DNA of 64,000 bases from Zymobacter palmae (GCF_003610015.1 NZ_AP018933.1:124001-188000); one strand, 5' to 3'. Counted from the stretch's first letter, positions 34,521 through 43,953 are shown. The notes: generated by a model from the sequence alone, not told the origin. Made by a program: numbers and translations.

Positions 34521-35009
34521 ATGACGTTTCGTCTGCTGAGCGATACGCTCAAGGATGGACAGCGCCTGACCAAAGCGCAGTGGGCTGCCTATCCCGGCCT
34601 TGAAGGCGACAATCTGTCGCCTGAGTTGCATTGGGAAAATGCTCCTGAAGGTACTCGCAGCTTTGTCGTGACTGTCTACGATCCTGATGCGCCCACTGGT
34701 TCGGGCTGGTGGCACTGGGTGGTCGCCAATATTCCGGCGGATGTTACTTCGCTGCCGGAAGGTGCGGGCAGCGGACGTCATCCGCTGCCCCAGGGTGCCG
34801 TGGCAGTCTATAACGATTCCTGCACCACGGACTTTGCCGGAGCCGCACCGCCTCCGGGCCACGGTGATCACCGCTACATCTTTACAGTGCATGCGCTGAA
34901 GGTCGCATCGCTCGACCTGCCTGAAAACCCGACGCCTGCCCAGGTCGGTTTCCGCGTACATTTCAATGCGTTGGCAAGCGCTTCGTTCACGACGGTCTTC
35001 GGTCGTTGA
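34521..35009 (+). CDS. YbhB/YbcL family phosphatidylethanolamine-binding-like protein
   Basis: The 162-residue protein has the PEBP fold signature: EGDNLSPELHWENAPEGTRSFVVTVYDPDAPTGSGWWHWVVANIPAD, then AVYNDSC...FAGAAPPPGHGDHRYIFTVHAL. The DPDAP, GxHR-like GDHR and HW residues form the conserved anion-binding pocket. The bacterial members are cytosolic and mostly uncharacterised. The start at 34521 has a perfect AAGGAG upstream. A palindrome sits over its likely promoter. Confidence 0.92.
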   Translation: MTFRLLSDTLKDGQRLTKAQWAAYPGLEGDNLSPELHWENAPEGTRSFVVTVYDPDAPTGSGWWHWVVANIPADVTSLPEGAGSGRHPLPQGAVAVYNDSCTTDFAGAAPPPGHGDHRYIFTVHALKVASLDLPENPTPAQVGFRVHFNALASASFTTVFGR

Positions 35010-35184
35010 ACGCGTCAGGGGCGTGCGCGCGCCCCTGACACATCGCCCGGCTTTGGTGCATCGGTTATGATGGTCGTTCTTTCGTGGCGAAGTCATGTGC
35101 GTGTCTTCGTCGCGCTCTTGGCAAGCCGTTGCCGAGAGGTTGCCGCTTCAGGCTTATCTAGAACAATCATTCAAGGCAGACCTC

Positions 35185-36513
35185 ATGACCGAACTTCGTC
35201 AGACCGATCAGGTGCTACCTGCTGCCCAACGAGCGTTGAACCGTCAGGATATAACGTGGGCACTCGGCCTCTTTGGTACGGCCATTGGTGCGGGGACGCT
35301 TTTCCTGCCCATCGCCGCCGGTATCGGGGGAACATGGACGCTTTTGTTCATTGCATTGTTTGCCCTCCCCGTTACCTACTTCTCTCACCGAGCGCTTACC
35401 CGTTTCGTCCAGTCCGGCGCAGACAGTGATCGCGACATTACCGATGTCGTTGGCCGACATTTCGGGCCGCATGCCCGAGCGTTATTCACGGTGCTCTATT
35501 TCTTCGCCATCTTCCCCATCCTGCTGGTCTATAGCGTTGCCATCACCAACACCACGCTTGATGTGCTGACCCACCAATTGGGCATGACGTCTCCTCCCCG
35601 AGCGCTGGTGTCCTTCCTGCTGATCGCAGTACTGATCGGCATTGCACGCGGTGGTGAGCGTCGTGTCGTCAAGGCGATGAGCTATCTGGTCTATCCCTTC
35701 ATTGCCGCTCTCGTCATTCTGTCGCTGATCTTGATTCCTCACTGGAGCACGGCGTTCTTTGCGGCATCCGCCAGAACCGAGGCGGCGAGCAGTAGCAGTG
35801 CGGTGTGGACATCCATCTGGATGGCGATTCCCGTGCTGGTCTTCTCGTTCAACCACTCCCCGATCATCTCTGCCTTTGCTATGGATCAGCGTCAGCGTTA
35901 CGGTGCTAACGCCGATCGCAAGAGCTGCCAGATTTTGGGCGGCGCTCACCTGCTGATGGTCGCGACCGTGCTGCTGTTTGTGTTCAGTTGCGTGCTATCG
36001 CTCACCCCGGCTGATCTTGCCGAAGCCAAGGCGGACAACATCACTATCTTGTCCTATCTGGCTCGCCACTTTAATACCCGGATCATTGAGGTGGCCGCCC
36101 CCATCATTGCCCTGATCGCCATTGCCAAGTCCTTCCTTGGGCACTATATCGGCGCGCGAGAAGGGGCCGTAGGGCTGATCGAGCACGTTTGCCGTGGCAA
36201 GTCCTCCTCGCGTCGTCATCGTGTGCTCAACGATGTGGCTGCCGTGCTGATGGGACTGAGCTGCTGGGGTGTGGCGACCCTAAACCCCGGTATCCTGTCG
36301 ATGATCGAGAAGCTGGGCGGCCCCATCATTGCGCTGCTGCTGTTCCTACTGCCGATGGTGGCCATCTACACGCTGCCCGTGCTGAGCCGTTACCGTCGCA
36401 ACCCCTCCAACCTCTTGGTCATTGTGATCGGGGTGTTGGCGGTATTGGCGGCATTCAGCCAGATCACCGGTATACTGTCGGCACTGTGGTCGTTTCTGAC
36501 CCATGCGGTATAG
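35185..36513 (+). CDS. Hydroxy/aromatic amino acid permease (HAAAP family)
   Basis: The 442-residue inner-membrane protein shows eleven predicted helices and the HAAAP/SdaC start ITWALGLFGTAIGAGTLFLPIAAGIGG, followed by ALPVTYFSHRALTRFV. The family imports serine, threonine or aromatic amino acids with H+ or Na+. PVLVFSFNHSPIISAFA in the middle is typical of the SdaC/YhaO/YhjV group. The ATG at 35185 follows AAGG at a fair distance; the in-frame start at 35095 would add a non-conserved extension. The exact substrate is not known. Confidence 0.88.
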   Translation: MTELRQTDQVLPAAQRALNRQDITWALGLFGTAIGAGTLFLPIAAGIGGTWTLLFIALFALPVTYFSHRALTRFVQSGADSDRDITDVVGRHFGPHARALFTVLYFFAIFPILLVYSVAITNTTLDVLTHQLGMTSPPRALVSFLLIAVLIGIARGGERRVVKAMSYLVYPFIAALVILSLILIPHWSTAFFAASARTEAASSSSAVWTSIWMAIPVLVFSFNHSPIISAFAMDQRQRYGANADRKSCQILGGAHLLMVATVLLFVFSCVLSLTPADLAEAKADNITILSYLARHFNTRIIEVAAPIIALIAIAKSFLGHYIGAREGAVGLIEHVCRGKSSSRRHRVLNDVAAVLMGLSCWGVATLNPGILSMIEKLGGPIIALLLFLLPMVAIYTLPVLSRYRRNPSNLLVIVIGVLAVLAAFSQITGILSALWSFLTHAV

Positions 36514-36542
36514 TGCTCGTTCTGTGTGTATGGCTTGTTAAG

Positions 36543-36570
36543 ACAAGGCCCGGCGACCACCGGGCCTTGT
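36543..36570 (+). terminator. Hairpin after the permease gene
   Basis: ACAAGGCCCGG pairs perfectly with CCGGGCCTTGT around a 6-base loop; a T-rich stretch occurs only about 15 bases later. Confidence 0.6.
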
Positions 36571-36603
36571 CGTGTTCACTTTCGTTTTTTCTGGAGGTCG
36601 CGC

Positions 36604-37416
36604 ATGCGCCTTGACGCCACCATTACCAGCGCAGCCAATCCGCGCATCAAAGCCATGCGTAAGCTGTATACCAAGAAGTACCGTAACGCTGAACAGGCCT
36701 TTCTGGTAGAAGGCGTGCGGGCCATTGCCGATGGCTGTCGTGGTGGACATGTGCTCCGAACATTGGCGTTTGACGCCGATGCACGTCCCTCTGATGAAGC
36801 CCTCAACCAGCTGCTGGTCGATGCCACCGCACAGGATCATGTTGAACTGATCCCCACCACGGCACAGGTGCTGGGGCAGATGTCTGGGCGTGACAATCCT
36901 CACCATGCAATCGCGGTGTTTCATCAGCAATGGCAGCCACTGGATAGCGTCGTTCCTGCGGTTGAAGAGGTGTGGATTGTGCTCGACAGCCCGCGTGACC
37001 CTGGCAACTTGGGCACCATTATCCGCACCTGTGATGCGGCGGGCGCCCGCGGCGTCATTCTGTTGAATGACAGTTGCGATCCCTTCTCGCCGGAAGCGCT
37101 GCGTGCGACGACCGGTGCGCTGTTCGACGTGGTGCTGGTCAAAAGCACGACCGCACCGTTTATCGAATGGGCTCATCAGCACCGCGTCAGCATGATCGGC
37201 ACGACGCTGGAGCGTGCGCAGGACTACCGCGAGGCTGATTATGAGACGCACGCCTGTGCGCTTCTGATGGGAACGGAGCAGTCCGGGCTGTCAGCCGCGC
37301 TGCTGGAAGCCTGTGATCAGCGCGTGAAGATCCCGATGCGGGGCGGGACGGACTCACTGAATTTGGCCGTGGCCAGTGGCCTCATGCTGTACGAGGCCAC
37401 CAACCGTAAGGCGTAG
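36604..37416 (+). CDS. TrmH/SpoU family RNA 2'-O-methyltransferase
   Basis: The 270-residue SPOUT enzyme has an N-terminal substrate-binding domain (ITSAANPRIKAMRKLYTKKYRNAEQAFLVEGVRAI) and a C-terminal knot with VLDSPRDPGNLGTIIRTCDAAGARGVIL, LMGTEQSGLSAALLEACDQRVKIPMRGGTDSLNLAVASGLMLYEA. It methylates ribose in rRNA or tRNA with S-adenosylmethionine; the target nucleotide is not predictable here. The start at 36604 follows GGAGG by 6 bases. It is convergent with the MFS gene. Confidence 0.92.
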   Translation: MRLDATITSAANPRIKAMRKLYTKKYRNAEQAFLVEGVRAIADGCRGGHVLRTLAFDADARPSDEALNQLLVDATAQDHVELIPTTAQVLGQMSGRDNPHHAIAVFHQQWQPLDSVVPAVEEVWIVLDSPRDPGNLGTIIRTCDAAGARGVILLNDSCDPFSPEALRATTGALFDVVLVKSTTAPFIEWAHQHRVSMIGTTLERAQDYREADYETHACALLMGTEQSGLSAALLEACDQRVKIPMRGGTDSLNLAVASGLMLYEATNRKA

Positions 37417-37425
37417 CGCTATGCG

Positions 37426-38769
37426 CTAGCGGGAACGGGCCTGACTGATGTCGATTTCAGTCAGGTCATTGATGAAGAAAAGAAAGCACAGTGCGCCCAG
37501 TAGGGCGACGGCCCCCAGATAGTACATCCCACCGTTCAGACTCCCCGTCATGTCGCGCACCCTGCCGAACACCAGTGGGGTCAGAATGCCGGCCATGTTC
37601 CCACAGATATTGAGAATACCGCCTGCCGTGCCGATCATGCGCTTCGGCAGGATATCGCTCATCGCGGTCCAGCCCAGGTTGGAGCCGGCATTGGCCAGAA
37701 AGACCACCGACAGCACACAGATCACCACCAGTGGCCAAGCGCTCAGGAATGGGCTGCAGAAGATCAGCGCGGACACCAGTAGGCCCGATACGATCGGAAT
37801 TTTGCGCGCCTTGACCAGCGAATGGCCGCTCTTGAGAAGCAGATCGCTCCATACGCCACCGAACAGCACCCCGACCGCCGCTAGCAGGAAGGGCACGCTT
37901 TCCATGACGCCCGCCCATGCGCCTTGCAGCTGCAGGCTGCTGCGCAAGAACGGTACAAACCATGTCAGGAAGAAGTAGAGGATGGAGGTGGCGGCAAAGT
38001 GCATGAAGCAGATGCCCCAGAAGCGGCCCTGAGCCAAAATATGGCGCAACTCGGGCCAACCAACCTTGCCGCTATCCGGTTCATCGGCGACGGAAGGTGC
38101 CTGACGATTGTCTTGCCGAATCAGGGCCAGTTCCGCCGCATTGGCACGGCTATGCTCTGGATCGCGGTAGCCGAACAGCCACCATAGCCCCAGCAGAATG
38201 CCCAGCCCACCGGACACATAAAAAACGGAAGGCCAACCGTAACGCACCCCTACGATGCTCAGCACAGGCACCATCAGGCCTGTGACCAGATACTGTCCTG
38301 TCGAATAGGCCCCGATGGCGCGCGCTCGTTCATGATGCGGAAACCACATGGCCGCAATCTTGGCGTTGGCCGGAAAGGAAGGAGCTTGCGCCAGTCCAAT
38401 TACGATGCGGCACACCATCATCAGACCCAGAACGGCCGTTGTGCCGAAGCCTAGCAGTCCGCCAATGCCCATCGCAAAGGTGGCACCGCTCCACAGCAGG
38501 ATCAGTAGCGCATAGAAGCCTTCCGTGCCCCAGCGGTCTAATAAGCGCCCGCCTGGCACCTGTGCTATTAAATAGGCCACGATAAAGGTCGATTGCAGCC
38601 AGCCATATTGAGTGCCGGTCAGCCCGAACTGGTGCTCAAGACTGCCCTGCACCACCGACAGATTGACCCTGTCCATATAGTTGACACCTACGGCCAGAAA
38701 CAGCAGTACCAGTACGCCCCAGCGCACCCTAGAAGGCCGCAGCCCTTGTGTATGAACGTCGCTCGTCAT
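37426..38769 (-). CDS. MFS transporter of the anion:cation symporter (ACS) group
   Basis: The 447-residue inner-membrane carrier has twelve predicted helices. Near the N-terminus it carries VNYMDRVNLSVV and the ACS hallmark GWLQSTFIVAYLIAQVPGGRLLDRWG, plus RIVIGLAQAPSFPANAKIAAMWFPHHERARAIG, which resembles hexuronate, glucarate and phthalate carriers. The substrate is probably an organic anion such as a sugar acid. The ATG at 38769 is used; an in-frame GTG at 38793 directly abuts an AGGAG, which is too close to serve it. No catabolic gene adjoins it. Confidence 0.86.
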   Translation of the reverse strand: MTSDVHTQGLRPSRVRWGVLVLLFLAVGVNYMDRVNLSVVQGSLEHQFGLTGTQYGWLQSTFIVAYLIAQVPGGRLLDRWGTEGFYALLILLWSGATFAMGIGGLLGFGTTAVLGLMMVCRIVIGLAQAPSFPANAKIAAMWFPHHERARAIGAYSTGQYLVTGLMVPVLSIVGVRYGWPSVFYVSGGLGILLGLWWLFGYRDPEHSRANAAELALIRQDNRQAPSVADEPDSGKVGWPELRHILAQGRFWGICFMHFAATSILYFFLTWFVPFLRSSLQLQGAWAGVMESVPFLLAAVGVLFGGVWSDLLLKSGHSLVKARKIPIVSGLLVSALIFCSPFLSAWPLVVICVLSVVFLANAGSNLGWTAMSDILPKRMIGTAGGILNICGNMAGILTPLVFGRVRDMTGSLNGGMYYLGAVALLGALCFLFFINDLTEIDISQARSR

Positions 38770-39144
38770 CGTTTGCGTTGGCCGGATGGCCACCTCCTGT
38801 CCAATCCATGGATGATTTCGAAGGAAACATGCCTTGCGCGTCGGGCATAGCCTGCTCGTTATCGTGAAGGCACCGTTACTATTCCTACCCTACTGCTCAT
38901 TGACCCCCGCTGACCATGCCGATTCTTTCCCTGCTATCTTTTACCGCACCGTCATCGGGCGAGTTACTTTGTGGAAATGATCGTAATTGGCCTCTTTTTT
39001 CTTCATAAACGCGAGTTGTTCAGGTAGCATCCCCGCCCTTTCACACGCAACCATGCCACGATGACGATAGGCATCGGGTGGATATACAGTTACCGCACAG
39101 CGCTTAATTGCAGATAGGCTCTGTCGATAATGAAAGGATGAACG
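38770..39144. other. Divergent intergenic region between the MFS and GNAT genes
   Basis: The AGGAGG-rich sequence near 38795 belongs to the MFS leader. No conserved gene, RNA or repeat is seen in the remainder. Confidence 0.5.
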
Positions 39145-39681
39145 ATGTCCCAGACACTCCACTTCCGTACGGCACATCAAGGGGATATCCCGCGCCTGCT
39201 GACGTTGATCAATACGGCCTATCAGGCATTGATTCATGAACCGTGGGCGGAAGAGATCGGTATGCCAGATGAACCGCGGGCGACCGTCGACAGTCTGCGC
39301 AGTGATCTGGCGCGCACAGATGGCCGCATCGTGGTCGGCGAACAGGAGGGGCACCTAGTGGTCTGTGCTTGGCTTGGCGAAGAAAAGGACGGTGCTGGCT
39401 ATTTCGGCATGTTTGCCGTCGATCCTGACTGTCAGGGCCAAGGGCTGGGGAAGAAGATGCTGGATGAAGCGGTGCGCTGGCATGCAGCCGCAGGGCGCCA
39501 TGCGATCCGGCTGGGTGTTATTCGTCCCCGTCGCGAGCTGATGGCGTGGTATAACCGACAGGGGTTCGAGTACACCGGCGATAGCAGCTCATTCGATCCG
39601 GGAGCTGGGCATGCGCCTGTTCCGCTCGACGTGATGGAAATGCCGCTGGCGAAGTATCGACATCAGGCCTGCTACCGCTAG
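39145..39681 (+). CDS. GNAT family N-acetyltransferase
   Basis: The 178-residue protein has the acetyl-CoA-binding motif VDPDCQGQGLGKKMLDEA (V/I-x-x-x-x-Q-G-x-G), preceded by the strand GYFGMFAVDP, and the later IRLGVIRPRRELMAWYNRQGFEYTG, as in many GNAT acyltransferases of small amines or antibiotics. The N-terminus LHFRTAHQGDIPRLLTLINTAYQAL is typical. AAAGGA stands 7 bases before the ATG. No substrate can be assigned. Confidence 0.9.
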   Translation: MSQTLHFRTAHQGDIPRLLTLINTAYQALIHEPWAEEIGMPDEPRATVDSLRSDLARTDGRIVVGEQEGHLVVCAWLGEEKDGAGYFGMFAVDPDCQGQGLGKKMLDEAVRWHAAAGRHAIRLGVIRPRRELMAWYNRQGFEYTGDSSSFDPGAGHAPVPLDVMEMPLAKYRHQACYR

Positions 39682-39749
39682 TCGAGGCGGCGTACCATTG
39701 ATGGCGCTGGCATTGGGCACGCATCGCAGGTATAAGAAATTCAGGCACA

Positions 39750-39783
39750 AAAAAAGGACCCGCTCGAAAGCGGGTCCCCTTTA
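39750..39783. terminator. Bidirectional terminator between the GNAT and cold-shock genes
   Basis: AAAGGACCCGCT pairs with AGCGGGTCCCCTTT around a tiny CGAA loop; an A-run on one side and T-rich sequence on the other serve both convergent genes. Confidence 0.85.
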
Positions 39784-39819
39784 TCAACAGCCGGCGTTCG
39801 CCGGACTAATCAATAATGA

Positions 39820-40026
39820 TTAGTCAGCGAGGCGGATGTTGGAAGCCTGGAGGCCTTTTTTACCCTGAGTGACGTCGAAAGTAACTTTCTGACCGTCTTG
39901 CAGGGATTTGAAGCCTTCAGCCTGAATTTCGGAGAAGTGTGCGAACAGGTCGTCGCCACCGTCTGCCGGAGAGATGAAACCAAAACCTTTCTGGTCGTTA
40001 AACCATTTAACTGTGCCAGTTGCCAT
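39820..40026 (-). CDS. Cold-shock domain protein (CspA family)
   Basis: The 68-residue protein is a single cold-shock domain that binds single-stranded RNA and acts as an RNA chaperone. It contains RNP1 (KGFGFISP) and RNP2 (DLFAHFS), with the normal start [16 protein letters not shown] precedes the ATG by about 9 bases. The leader is long: 341 bases separate it from the divergent ArnT-like gene, as is usual for cold-inducible csp genes, though cold induction cannot be shown from sequence. Confidence 0.97.
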   Translation of the reverse strand: MATGTVKWFNDQKGFGFISPADGGDDLFAHFSEIQAEGFKSLQDGQKVTFDVTQGKKGLQASNIRLAD

Positions 40027-40367
40027 TGTCGAAATCCTCGATTGACTGGGAATAGACGGGACCTATAGATGCGAATCATATATAGGACATGTCGTGGGTA
40101 AAACAAGAGAAATATCTACCAGGCTACCGAAGGACTCGATTACAACTGACGATATGACTTGCTAACCTACAAGGCCTATCCTGCGCGTTCACAACAACAG
40201 CGTCAAGCAAATTATCAGCCTGCCTGTTCAAAAGCGCAGGGAATCCGTCAACGAGACGAAATGTCACTACAGTTTTCAGCATGGTCTACCGCTGGCTAGG
40301 CCTACCCTGCCACAATGATGTCGACTCTTCGCCACTCTCCTGCCATGGATGGAGGACTCCTTCCGAT
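40027..40367. other. Leader and promoter region between csp and the ArnT-like gene
   Basis: It should contain the 5' untranslated region of the cold-shock gene. Stretches of AT-rich sequence (around 40060-40130) could hold its promoter. No other gene is apparent. Confidence 0.45.
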
Positions 40368-42089
40368 ATGACACATCCCCCTGCCCTACATCACCGACGC
40401 CTGCTATGGGGCGGCCTACTGGTGCTGATCGCCGTGCTGCTGCTGTTTGGGCAGTTCGACCATGACCTGTGGTCGCCCGATGAGCCGCGCGAAGCCGGTA
40501 TCGCGTGGGAAATGCTGCGCTCGCATGACTTCATTGTGCCCACGTTGAGCGGTGAGTATTTCATTGAGAAGCCGCCACTGTTCTATTGGAGCGTGCTGCT
40601 GGTGAATGCTGTGACGGGATACTTCATTGATCCTGTTAATGTGCTGCGCCTGACCTGTTCGCTCTATGCAGCGGGAACACTGGCATGTCTGTGGCTCGCT
40701 ACGCGCCGGATGTTCGGTGAGCGGGCGGCATGTTGGAGCGTGCTGTCGCTGGCAACCATGAGTGGTTTCCTCGAACACTTCCATGTGATCCGTACGGATG
40801 TGGCGCTGGCCTTTTTCTGTGCCATGAGCCTGTGGACGCTGATCGCGTTCTACTTAGACAACCGTCGCGTGTTTGCGCTGTGGACCGGCATCGCCATTTC
40901 GGGGGCCTTTCTGGCTAAGGGGCCAGTGGCTCCGCTGGTCATGATTCCTTTCTGGGGTGCTCTCTTCCTGCATCAGCTGTGGGCACGCGGCAAGACGCAC
41001 TGGCGGCAGATCGTGCTCGACAACCTTCTGCTGGTTATCGTGATGGTGGTGCTGTGCGGCGGCTGGTGCTGGGCACTGGTCAGCCATAAGGACGGCGAAT
41101 GGCTGTGGAACGAGTGGTTCTGGCGCAATCAGGTGGGCCGATTGAACGGTACCGCTGGGCTGGGTCATGACGAAGCGACAACCAAGTTTGACTATATCCC
41201 CTCCATGCTGTCACTGACGCTGGCGTGGGTGCCGCTGATCGTGGCGTGGCTGGTCACGACCCTGAGCGCAGGTCGCCGTATGGGGTTGCGCCAACTGTTG
41301 CTGCTGATCGGCGGTATCATGAGTTTCCTGATCCTGTCGATGGCGCAGACCAAGCGTTCGCTCTACCTGTTGCCGATCCTGCCGTTCTTCGCCATGATGG
41401 CGGGCCAATATCTTGCACATCATGCTCCGGCGCGCTGGGTGCGTGGCTATGCCTTGTTCACGCTGTGGGCGGCGCTGGCGTTCCAGCTGGTCGTGCTGCT
41501 ATTGCCGCTGTATGCGCATCTGCTGCCCACTCGCCATGCCACACCTGAGATGATCGAACTGATCGCTCGCAATCACATGGGGCAGATCGCCGCCGTGGTG
41601 CTCAGCATCGCGCTTGTCGTGTGCATGCGCATGACATCGCTTGGCGCCGTGCGCATCTTCTTGGCGGCATTCAGTGTCTTTATCACTTGGACGTTGTTTA
41701 TGAACGGTATTCAGGGGCCGCGCAAGAGCACGCGTGCCGAGAACGAGGCGCTCTATCAGGCGGTACCCGAGGCCTATCGTGCCAAGACCGCGGGGATGGG
41801 GCTGACAGAAGTCGAGCGTGGTGCGCTGGCGTTCTATCATGATTGGCGGGTAGGCGATATTAATGCCGAAGCGCTACAGGCCCGACTTGATGCACGCCAG
41901 CCCTTTGGCCTGCTAGTGCACGGTGCGAGCGACTACCAGAAGCTACGTCAGCAGCTGGCGCCGTGGATAGCACAGGAGCATGTTGGCTACTCGCGCAGCG
42001 AGCATGTCGACGATTCCACCCTGACGTGGGTCTGGCTGACCTTCCCTGACGCGGTGCCCTCGTCGCAAGGGGCAGCTGTCGCGCCCTGA
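40368..42089 (+). CDS. ArnT-like GT83/PMT family glycosyltransferase
   Basis: The 573-residue polytopic membrane protein begins with helix LLWGGLLVLIAVLLLFGQF and the acceptor-site motif DHDLWSPDEPREAGIAWEM, which contains the D-E/D-E-P catalytic loop of ArnT/PMT enzymes. GEYFIEKPPLFYW follows, again diagnostic of ArnT. Such enzymes transfer a sugar from an undecaprenyl-phosphate carrier to lipid A or a protein at the periplasmic face. The rest of an arn operon is absent, so L-Ara4N transfer is not assured. The start at 40368 follows GGAGG at 12 bases, somewhat far. Confidence 0.86.
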   Translation: MTHPPALHHRRLLWGGLLVLIAVLLLFGQFDHDLWSPDEPREAGIAWEMLRSHDFIVPTLSGEYFIEKPPLFYWSVLLVNAVTGYFIDPVNVLRLTCSLYAAGTLACLWLATRRMFGERAACWSVLSLATMSGFLEHFHVIRTDVALAFFCAMSLWTLIAFYLDNRRVFALWTGIAISGAFLAKGPVAPLVMIPFWGALFLHQLWARGKTHWRQIVLDNLLLVIVMVVLCGGWCWALVSHKDGEWLWNEWFWRNQVGRLNGTAGLGHDEATTKFDYIPSMLSLTLAWVPLIVAWLVTTLSAGRRMGLRQLLLLIGGIMSFLILSMAQTKRSLYLLPILPFFAMMAGQYLAHHAPARWVRGYALFTLWAALAFQLVVLLLPLYAHLLPTRHATPEMIELIARNHMGQIAAVVLSIALVVCMRMTSLGAVRIFLAAFSVFITWTLFMNGIQGPRKSTRAENEALYQAVPEAYRAKTAGMGLTEVERGALAFYHDWRVGDINAEALQARLDARQPFGLLVHGASDYQKLRQQLAPWIAQEHVGYSRSEHVDDSTLTWVWLTFPDAVPSSQGAAVAP

Positions 42090-42115
42090 TCCGCACGATC
42101 ATCGTTATAGATATG

Positions 42116-42151
42116 AAGAAGGGGTGGCTCGGCTGAGCCACCCCTTCTTTT
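42116..42151. terminator. Strong bidirectional terminator after the ArnT-like gene
   Basis: AAGAAGGGGTGGCTC pairs perfectly with GAGCCACCCCTTCTT around GGCT, followed by T residues. Confidence 0.9.
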
Positions 42152-42218
42152 TCATTTCCGCTGAAGTACCCATGGCAGTGGCACCTCATGCTGCACGGCG
42201 GCAATCGCCGGGCGTCGA

Positions 42219-42566
42219 TCAGTTCTGTGTCGTTGTCGTATCGACCAGTTCAGCATCCGGTGCGTGGCGTTTTACAGATTCGATGCCTTTTTTGCAGGCC
42301 GCTTCGCTGCTGTAGGCTTGACTGGTGCCAATGACCTCATGGTTGCCCGCTTTGAGCACGAAGTACCATTTGCCGGCTTTGTTTTCCTTGCGCGCATAGC
42401 GCGTATCTTCAGGGGCGTTCTTCTTGACAGATTCGATGCCTTTCTTGCAGTTGACCTTCTGCGTATAGGCTTCACTGGCCAGAATGATTTCACCGTTGTT
42501 GGTGACCTTCAGATGAAAACGGAACTGCCCTTCACTGCTCTTGTAGATCTCGAACTTGGCTGCCAT
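42219..42566 (-). CDS. Tandem DUF1508 (YegP-like) protein
   Basis: The 115-residue protein consists of two copies of the DUF1508 module. The first copy is FEIYKSSEGQFRFHLKVTNNGEIILASEAYTQKVNCKKGIESVKKNA, and the second is YFVLKAGNHEVIGTSQAYSSEAACKKGIESVKRHAP. The repeated KKGIESVK block makes the internal duplication obvious. The function of YegP-type proteins is unknown. The start at 42566 has AAGGAG 9 bases upstream; an ATG two codons earlier is too close to it. Confidence 0.9.
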   Translation of the reverse strand: MAAKFEIYKSSEGQFRFHLKVTNNGEIILASEAYTQKVNCKKGIESVKKNAPEDTRYARKENKAGKWYFVLKAGNHEVIGTSQAYSSEAACKKGIESVKRHAPDAELVDTTTTQN

Positions 42567-42747
42567 CTGCATGCGCTCCTTGTCGATGAAAGTGAATCTC
42601 ATACCCTCGAGAGGCTCGAGAGATATGAGCCGCCACCTCCTGTGGCGATCTCACAGACAACTATAGCCCGTGGTACATGGGCTGCATGGCGACTAGGCTC
42701 TCGATGCCGACATTCATCCCGCCACCGTATGTTCAAGGAGAACAACA

Positions 42748-43512
42748 ATGAAAATATCCGGTGCAACGGCAGGTGCTGTCATGGTCATGATGATGGCCTG
42801 TCTGTACGCGCCGATGGTCAGCGCTGCCATGACAAGCATGGCTGGCGACGAAATTCAGATCGACGGAGGCAAAAGCTACCTCAACAACAACCAATGGGGT
42901 GCAGCAGACGTTGAAGAAGGCTGGCAGCAGGTGTTCTATCACTCCGAGCATGATATGGGGTGGCGCTGGCACTGGCCGAGCACGACAGAGAGCGTCAAGG
43001 CCTATCCTGCACTGGTGACCGGCTGGCATTGGTCGTCCAACTATGACCCTCGTAGCCATCTTCCCGCCGCCCTTTCCTCCCTGCATCATGTCCGCACGCA
43101 TGCCCGGTTCGCGCTGAACGCTGATGGTCGCTATAACGTTGCCTATGACCTGTGGTGCCATACCTCATCGCATGCGCGCTGGTATTCATCGCCTGCAGCG
43201 GAGGTGATGGTCTGGCTGCGCAGTATCAACGTTCATCCTGCTGGCGACTATAAGGGCCGGGTGACGATTGATGGGCGCCACTGGGGCTTCTATGTGGGCT
43301 CGCTTCCCACCGGTTGGCCGGTGTATACCTTTGTGCTTGAAGAGGGCGCTGATGACCTGTCCATGGATCTCCAGCCACTGCTGGGATACCTCGCCCGTAC
43401 GGGCCATTGGCGAAGCGATGCGCTGTTCCTGAGCAGTGTCGAGCTCGGCTCTGAAATCTATTCGGGGTCGGGTGAACTTCACCTACTGGACTGGCAACTG
43501 GAGATTGATTGA
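42748..43512 (+). CDS. Secreted GH12 endo-beta-1,4-glucanase-like protein
   Basis: The 254-residue protein has a signal peptide (ending near MVSA) and aligns by motifs with family 12 glycoside hydrolases: NNNQWG (near 47), VKAYPALV, NVAYDLW (near 130), the catalytic nucleophile in AEVMVWL (E152) and the acid/base in LGSEIYSGSGELHLLDWQL (E236). GH12 enzymes cut cellulose, beta-glucan or xyloglucan. Both catalytic acids are kept, so activity is likely. AAGGAG precedes the ATG. It lies alone between a DUF1508 gene and tRNA-Ser, with no other cellulolytic gene near it. Confidence 0.88.
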   Translation: MKISGATAGAVMVMMMACLYAPMVSAAMTSMAGDEIQIDGGKSYLNNNQWGAADVEEGWQQVFYHSEHDMGWRWHWPSTTESVKAYPALVTGWHWSSNYDPRSHLPAALSSLHHVRTHARFALNADGRYNVAYDLWCHTSSHARWYSSPAAEVMVWLRSINVHPAGDYKGRVTIDGRHWGFYVGSLPTGWPVYTFVLEEGADDLSMDLQPLLGYLARTGHWRSDALFLSSVELGSEIYSGSGELHLLDWQLEID

Positions 43513-43625
43513 ATGGCCTGTGCGAGCGATGTCGGCCTCGCATCGACAGGTACGGGCACGCAAGGAGTAGTTGACACTGGGATCAGGATCGGTACGCTAG
43601 GCACCTGACACCGACCCGGTGTTTT

Positions 43626-43713
43626 GGAAAGCTGGCAGAGTGGCCGAATGCACTTGTTTCGAAAACAAGCGACCTGAGAGGGTCCGTAGGTTCGAATCCT
43701 ACGCTTTCCGCCA
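43626..43713 (+). tRNA. tRNA-Ser (anticodon CGA)
   Basis: An 88-base class II tRNA with encoded CCA. The acceptor GGAAAGC pairs with GCTTTCC, anticodon stem CTTGT/ACAAG encloses TTCGAAA with CGA at 43660-43662, and the long variable arm and T arm GGTTCGAATCC are visible. Confidence 0.97.
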
Positions 43714-43720
43714 AATTCAG

Positions 43721-43752
43721 AAGCCCGCACACGTTCTTTGTGTGCGGGCTTT
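43721..43752 (+). terminator. Terminator after tRNA-Ser
   Basis: AAGCCCGCACAC pairs with GTGTGCGGGCTT around a short loop. Confidence 0.8.
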
Positions 43753-43878
43753 GTCTTATCTGCTTTTCCCCTCGCCCATCTGTTTATTACGGCTTGAATC
43801 TTCCCTGCTCTGCTTTCGATATCGTTGATGGGGCACGCCTTCTGTGGCCCGCGTGGTGTTCGCCTGCGTAGATATACG

Positions 43879-43912
43879 TTGCCCCCTGCGCCAGAGCGGC
43901 ATCAGGGGGCAA
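43879..43912 (-). terminator. Terminator of ilvA
   Basis: TTGCCCCCTG pairs with CAGGGGGCAA around a 14-base loop, 41 bases after the ilvA stop codon on the minus strand. Confidence 0.65.
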
Positions 43913-43953
43913 TGTGTCTATCATGAGGCGTCTTTTCCGCGGGCTATTTGCGA

